Shown here piece by piece: positions 7,006 to 8,982 of a DNA stretch of 8,982 nt (position 1 is its first letter; each line of letters begins with the position of its first letter). The notes below the pieces were generated by a model. That model did no database searches, had not been told where the DNA came from, and worked only from the letters and a program-made list of their open reading frames with translations. Both the position numbers and the translations under genes were made by a program. The stretch lies in NCBI GenBank assembly GCA_964473105.1, contig CAYYNQ010000039.1:1-8982 (forward strand). Direction: 5' to 3'. Source of the stretch: CAYYNQ01 sp964473105. GTDB taxonomy: Bacteria; Sumerlaeota; Sumerlaeia; MVZB01.

Positions 7006-7368
7006 TCATTCCCGTTCGCGCGGCACGCTGGGCCGGACACGAGGGTGCGGCAGCGCCTTGAACACCGCAAACTCAAACCCCCGGACATCGATCCCGTGGA
7101 ACGTGTCGGAAATCCATGCCAGATGATGCAGGGCACGTGCATAGAGCAGGCGCGCGGCCCTCAGGTTACGCTGCACGTGAGACTTGTGCATCGCGGCCGC
7201 CAGCAGGATCAGTCCCGCGAGAAAATGACTTTCAAGACCCTTGAGATGGAGCCATATCTGTTCAAGAACTTCATGGCATTCAAAATACCGGCCCTTTTCA
7301 AACAGCACGATCGACTCTTCAATAACCGTCTTCAGCTCATCACGTGTCGGTTCGCCCATGGTCAGCAC
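7006..7368 (-). CDS. DUF309 family protein
   Basis: This small all-helical protein matches the DUF309 pattern. The hallmark 'FEKGRYFECHEVLEQIW' (23-39, counted from the GTG start) is followed by 'GLILLAAAMHKSHVQRNLRAARLLYARAL', as in the family's 'F-x-x-G-x-yfeaHEvLEe-W' and 'gliqlAaa-h---gn--gA--ll--al' signature. The biochemical role of DUF309 is unknown. Three starts are possible: ATG 7410, GTG 7368 and ATG 7359. GTG 7368 is chosen because a perfect GGAGG lies seven bases upstream; it gives 120 residues. The C-terminal end is Arg-Pro rich. The 156-base gap to tRNA-Arg on the other strand must hold both promoters, but I see no clear -35/-10 pair for this gene. Confidence 0.85.
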   Translation of the reverse strand: MLTMGEPTRDELKTVIEESIVLFEKGRYFECHEVLEQIWLHLKGLESHFLAGLILLAAAMHKSHVQRNLRAARLLYARALHHLAWISDTFHGIDVRGFEFAVFKALPHPRVRPSVPRERE

Positions 7369-7375
7369 GCACGCC

Positions 7376-7380
7376 CCTCC
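7376..7380 (-). promoter_or_regulatory. Ribosome binding site deciding the DUF309 start
   Basis: A perfect GGAGG on the minus strand lies seven bases before GTG 7368. It is about 16 bases from ATG 7359, which is too far, and it lies inside the frame if ATG 7410 is used. Confidence 0.55.
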
Positions 7381-7524
7381 CAACGATCCTCCAAGGCAAG
7401 GATGGATCATTGCAGATCAATGGGTGACAATCGAGAAAAAATCCGGGATGCAGACTGCCTGAAATCTGAAGCTTGACCGATAGCGCATACTTAAAGCACC
7501 ATGATGATCGTGTTGGCGTCATGT

Positions 7525-7601
7525 GCGCCCGTAGCTCAACTGGATAGAGCACCGGCCTTCTAAGCCGGGGGTTGCAGGTTCGAGTCCTGCCGGGCGTGCC
7601 A
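7525..7601 (+). tRNA. tRNA-Arg (anticodon UCU)
   Basis: This 77-base class I tRNA includes an encoded CCA (7599-7601). The acceptor stem GCGCCCG pairs with CGGGCGT, and the D stem is GCTC/GAGC. The anticodon stem CCGGC/GCCGG holds loop CTTCTAA with anticodon TCT. The T arm is GCAGG-TTCGAGT-CCTGC, with discriminator G. It reads AGA and AGG codons. Upstream, TTGACC at 7473-7478 looks like a -35 but has no -10 at normal spacing; the true promoter is unclear. Confidence 0.96.
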
Positions 7602-7602
7602 T

Positions 7603-7645
7603 TAACACTGGAAGGCTTACAAGGCTTCGGTGTTATTTTCTTCTG
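7603..7645 (+). terminator. Intrinsic terminator of tRNA-Arg
   Basis: TAACACT-(G)-GAAG (from 7603) pairs with CTTC-GGTGTTA (to 7635), with one T:G pair and one bulged G. A T-rich tail (ATTTTCTTCT) follows, two bases after the encoded CCA. The loop contains the second half of a direct repeat AAGGCTT (7612-7618 and 7621-7627). On the other strand no T-run follows, so the hairpin serves the tRNA rather than the converging beta-helix gene. Confidence 0.6.
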
Positions 7646-7685
7646 ATTCTTTCCACCACCAGGTAGTAGAAAAGAGATACTAAAA

Positions 7686-8982
7686 CTATGGCCTTGAAAG
7701 TTCCAGGTAGTTGATCGATCCATTAACGATCGGGCCGGAACAGGTAAAACTGGGATTGATCAACATAACGCTTAAAAATTCCCCGCTCGGCACGTTGATA
7801 CTGTGTACCGGTTTGGTATCTCCCTCCGTGTAAAAATTGCACATCGTATAGGTATGCCGGAAGCAGGGTGTGCCGTTGGATGACACCTCGGCCGATATGA
7901 TGCCGTTAACTGATGAGCTGTCTATCAATCCCGCTTCAAAGTTCATCGCCCCAGCACCGCGCATCCGGATAGCCGAGCCGGTACTCGGCCCATGCGGCGT
8001 AATGTTGTGTGCCTCGAATTTTGATATGTGCCAGTTGCCGCACATCACGCTTCCAGTCGCGATTGTCTGATAGCGCGAGGCAACATTGTCGATATTATCA
8101 CGGCCGAAATACATCGGATATTTTCCATCGTTGTAGTTCCAAAAACAGCTGTCCCAGATGCTGCTGTCTCCGACACCGTAAACGTAAAGTGCGGACGCAT
8201 TCCACGACCCGGTGACAAACACATGCTCGAGGGTGATGAGGTGCCCCCAGTTTTTACCCTCCGCTGCGGCCAACAAAATTCCCACTCGACCCGTGACCGG
8301 TGAGCGAGTCGTACCGATCTGCAGGTTCTCGATCTTGACACCTCCCGACGCCGTCACATCCAGCACCGGGTAATTACCGTTCATGGGGACGAGTACTGTG
8401 CCGCGATCGGAGGCGTTGTTTCCCCAAGTGGCGCCAACAAAATTGACGGCATCGACATCAGTCAGATTAATCGAACTGACCATGTAATATCCGGGTCCAA
8501 GCCAGACGGTGCCGCCGTTTGTCAATCCGGCGATGGCATCGTTGATCGCCCGGGTATTGTCGGTCCCCCACTGGACCATTGTTCTTTTGGCGTCTGTTGC
8601 TGCGGCACGACTCAGGATAATAAGGCCGGGGTTGACATAATCCGTAATCGTAGTCACAAGGTTCTTGCCCGAAACACCGGCATGGCCGACGACGATCGTC
8701 TTGCCGGGATCCTCGGCAGTAAAAGGATTGAAGGCAGAGGACAGATTCCGGCTACCCGCACTGATGGACGCATTGATAATGAACTGACAGTCTGCCGTTG
8801 CGCCAAAATGCTTCACATCATGGATGCCGGTAAGTGGGCTTCCCCCCAGTACCGTGTTGTCAATGCCATCGGCGAATCCTAGTGGAATATCGACGATGTT
8901 ATCCCATTTCATACCTGAAACCTTATTCAGCGGTTGGCCGGTTGGGACAGGAGTCGACGTGGGTGTGGGTGTGGGTGTGGGC
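7686..8982 (-). CDS. Pectate-lyase-3/GH28-like right-handed beta-helix protein (N-terminal part outside window)
   Basis: The frame ends at TAG 7688-7686 and stays open to the right edge, giving 431 visible residues. The first in-frame ATG (8912) is probably internal: 23 further residues upstream remain in frame and form a PTPTPTPT linker. Numbered from that Met, the order is a 'WDNIVDIPLGFADGIDN' segment (3-19), a 'VKHFGATAD' strand (33-41) typical of Pectate_lyase_3 entry, and an inserted module 'SSAFNPFTAEDPGKTIVV' (58-75). Then come 'GTDNTRAINDAIAG' (116-129) and 'GGTVWLGPGYY' (133-143), the hallmark helix plus first coil. The rest is Gly/Asn/Ser-rich short strands of a beta-helix. Such modules occur in phage tailspikes and in secreted polysaccharide-binding or -cleaving proteins. 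The Pro-Thr linker suggests a secreted multidomain protein. No catalytic residues can be assigned safely. Confidence 0.8.
   Translation of the reverse strand, partial: PTPTPTPTSTPVPTGQPLNKVSGMKWDNIVDIPLGFADGIDNTVLGGSPLTGIHDVKHFGATADCQFIINASISAGSRNLSSAFNPFTAEDPGKTIVVGHAGVSGKNLVTTITDYVNPGLIILSRAAATDAKRTMVQWGTDNTRAINDAIAGLTNGGTVWLGPGYYMVSSINLTDVDAVNFVGATWGNNASDRGTVLVPMNGNYPVLDVTASGGVKIENLQIGTTRSPVTGRVGILLAAAEGKNWGHLITLEHVFVTGSWNASALYVYGVGDSSIWDSCFWNYNDGKYPMYFGRDNIDNVASRYQTIATGSVMCGNWHISKFEAHNITPHGPSTGSAIRMRGAGAMNFEAGLIDSSSVNGIISAEVSSNGTPCFRHTYTMCNFYTEGDTKPVHSINVPSGEFLSVMLINPSFTCSGPIVNGSINYLELSRP
8959..8982. repeat. Hexanucleotide tandem repeat coding for a Pro-Thr linker
   Basis: Four tandem GTGGGT units (the last ending in C) run to the window edge. 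On the minus strand, in frame with the beta-helix gene, they code for alternating Pro and Thr. The array may continue outside the window. Because the unit is six bases, gain or loss of copies changes linker length without breaking the frame. Confidence 0.85.

Noticed and set aside
7340..7723. Open frame on the minus strand with 'GRTRTCNPRLRRPVLYPVELRA'
   Set aside because: It is the antisense reading of tRNA-Arg joined to flanking sequence; the DUF309 frame is the real gene here.

Overview
The window looks like ordinary chromosomal DNA from a GC-moderate bacterium. A planctomycete relative, perhaps Phycisphaerae-like, is my best guess at medium-low confidence. The main reasons are the ClpS variant (D-D-N pocket, 'EVDSEG' helix, 'ATIEPA' tail), which resembles planctomycete ClpS proteins as I remember them, and the mix of a NatAB-type exporter, a secreted beta-helix protein with a Pro-Thr linker and a membrane-anchored SGNH hydrolase. 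Both tRNA genes encode their CCA ends. Several genes have clear Shine-Dalgarno sites, and some promoters match the sigma-70 consensus.

Left part, plus strand (1-2922). The 3' end of an upstream gene, probably a LON substrate-binding domain protein, is followed closely by a two-gene NatA/NatB-like ABC exporter whose genes overlap by ATGA. After a short gap with a possible promoter comes clpS, the N-degron adaptor of the ClpAP protease. The LON-domain fragment and ClpS give the area a mild proteolysis flavour, but nothing links them functionally to the exporter.

Middle part, minus strand (3001-6724). A CPA-type cation:proton antiporter with a fused cytoplasmic Rossmann/TrkA-like regulatory tail converges on clpS. 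Upstream of it, behind an intrinsic terminator, lies an inner-membrane-anchored SGNH hydrolase with its own promoter. Next is a small beta-rich protein of unknown function, also ending in a hairpin. Each of these looks like an independent transcription unit rather than part of one operon.

Right part (6824-8982). A tRNA-Leu(UAG) with a near-consensus promoter and a DUF309 helical protein are on the minus strand. A tRNA-Arg(UCU) with a downstream terminator is on the plus strand. Converging on it is the 3' part of a gene for a pectate-lyase-3/GH28-like right-handed beta-helix protein. That frame runs off the window edge through a hexanucleotide repeat coding for a Pro-Thr linker, so its N-terminal part is not visible.

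I found no CRISPR array, transposase, integrase, toxin-antitoxin pair or defence cassette, and no convincing new system. The points most worth a second look are the altered ClpS pocket, the large extracytoplasmic insert in the exporter permease, the Glu in place of Asp in the SGNH triad, and the truncated beta-helix protein beside tRNA-Arg.
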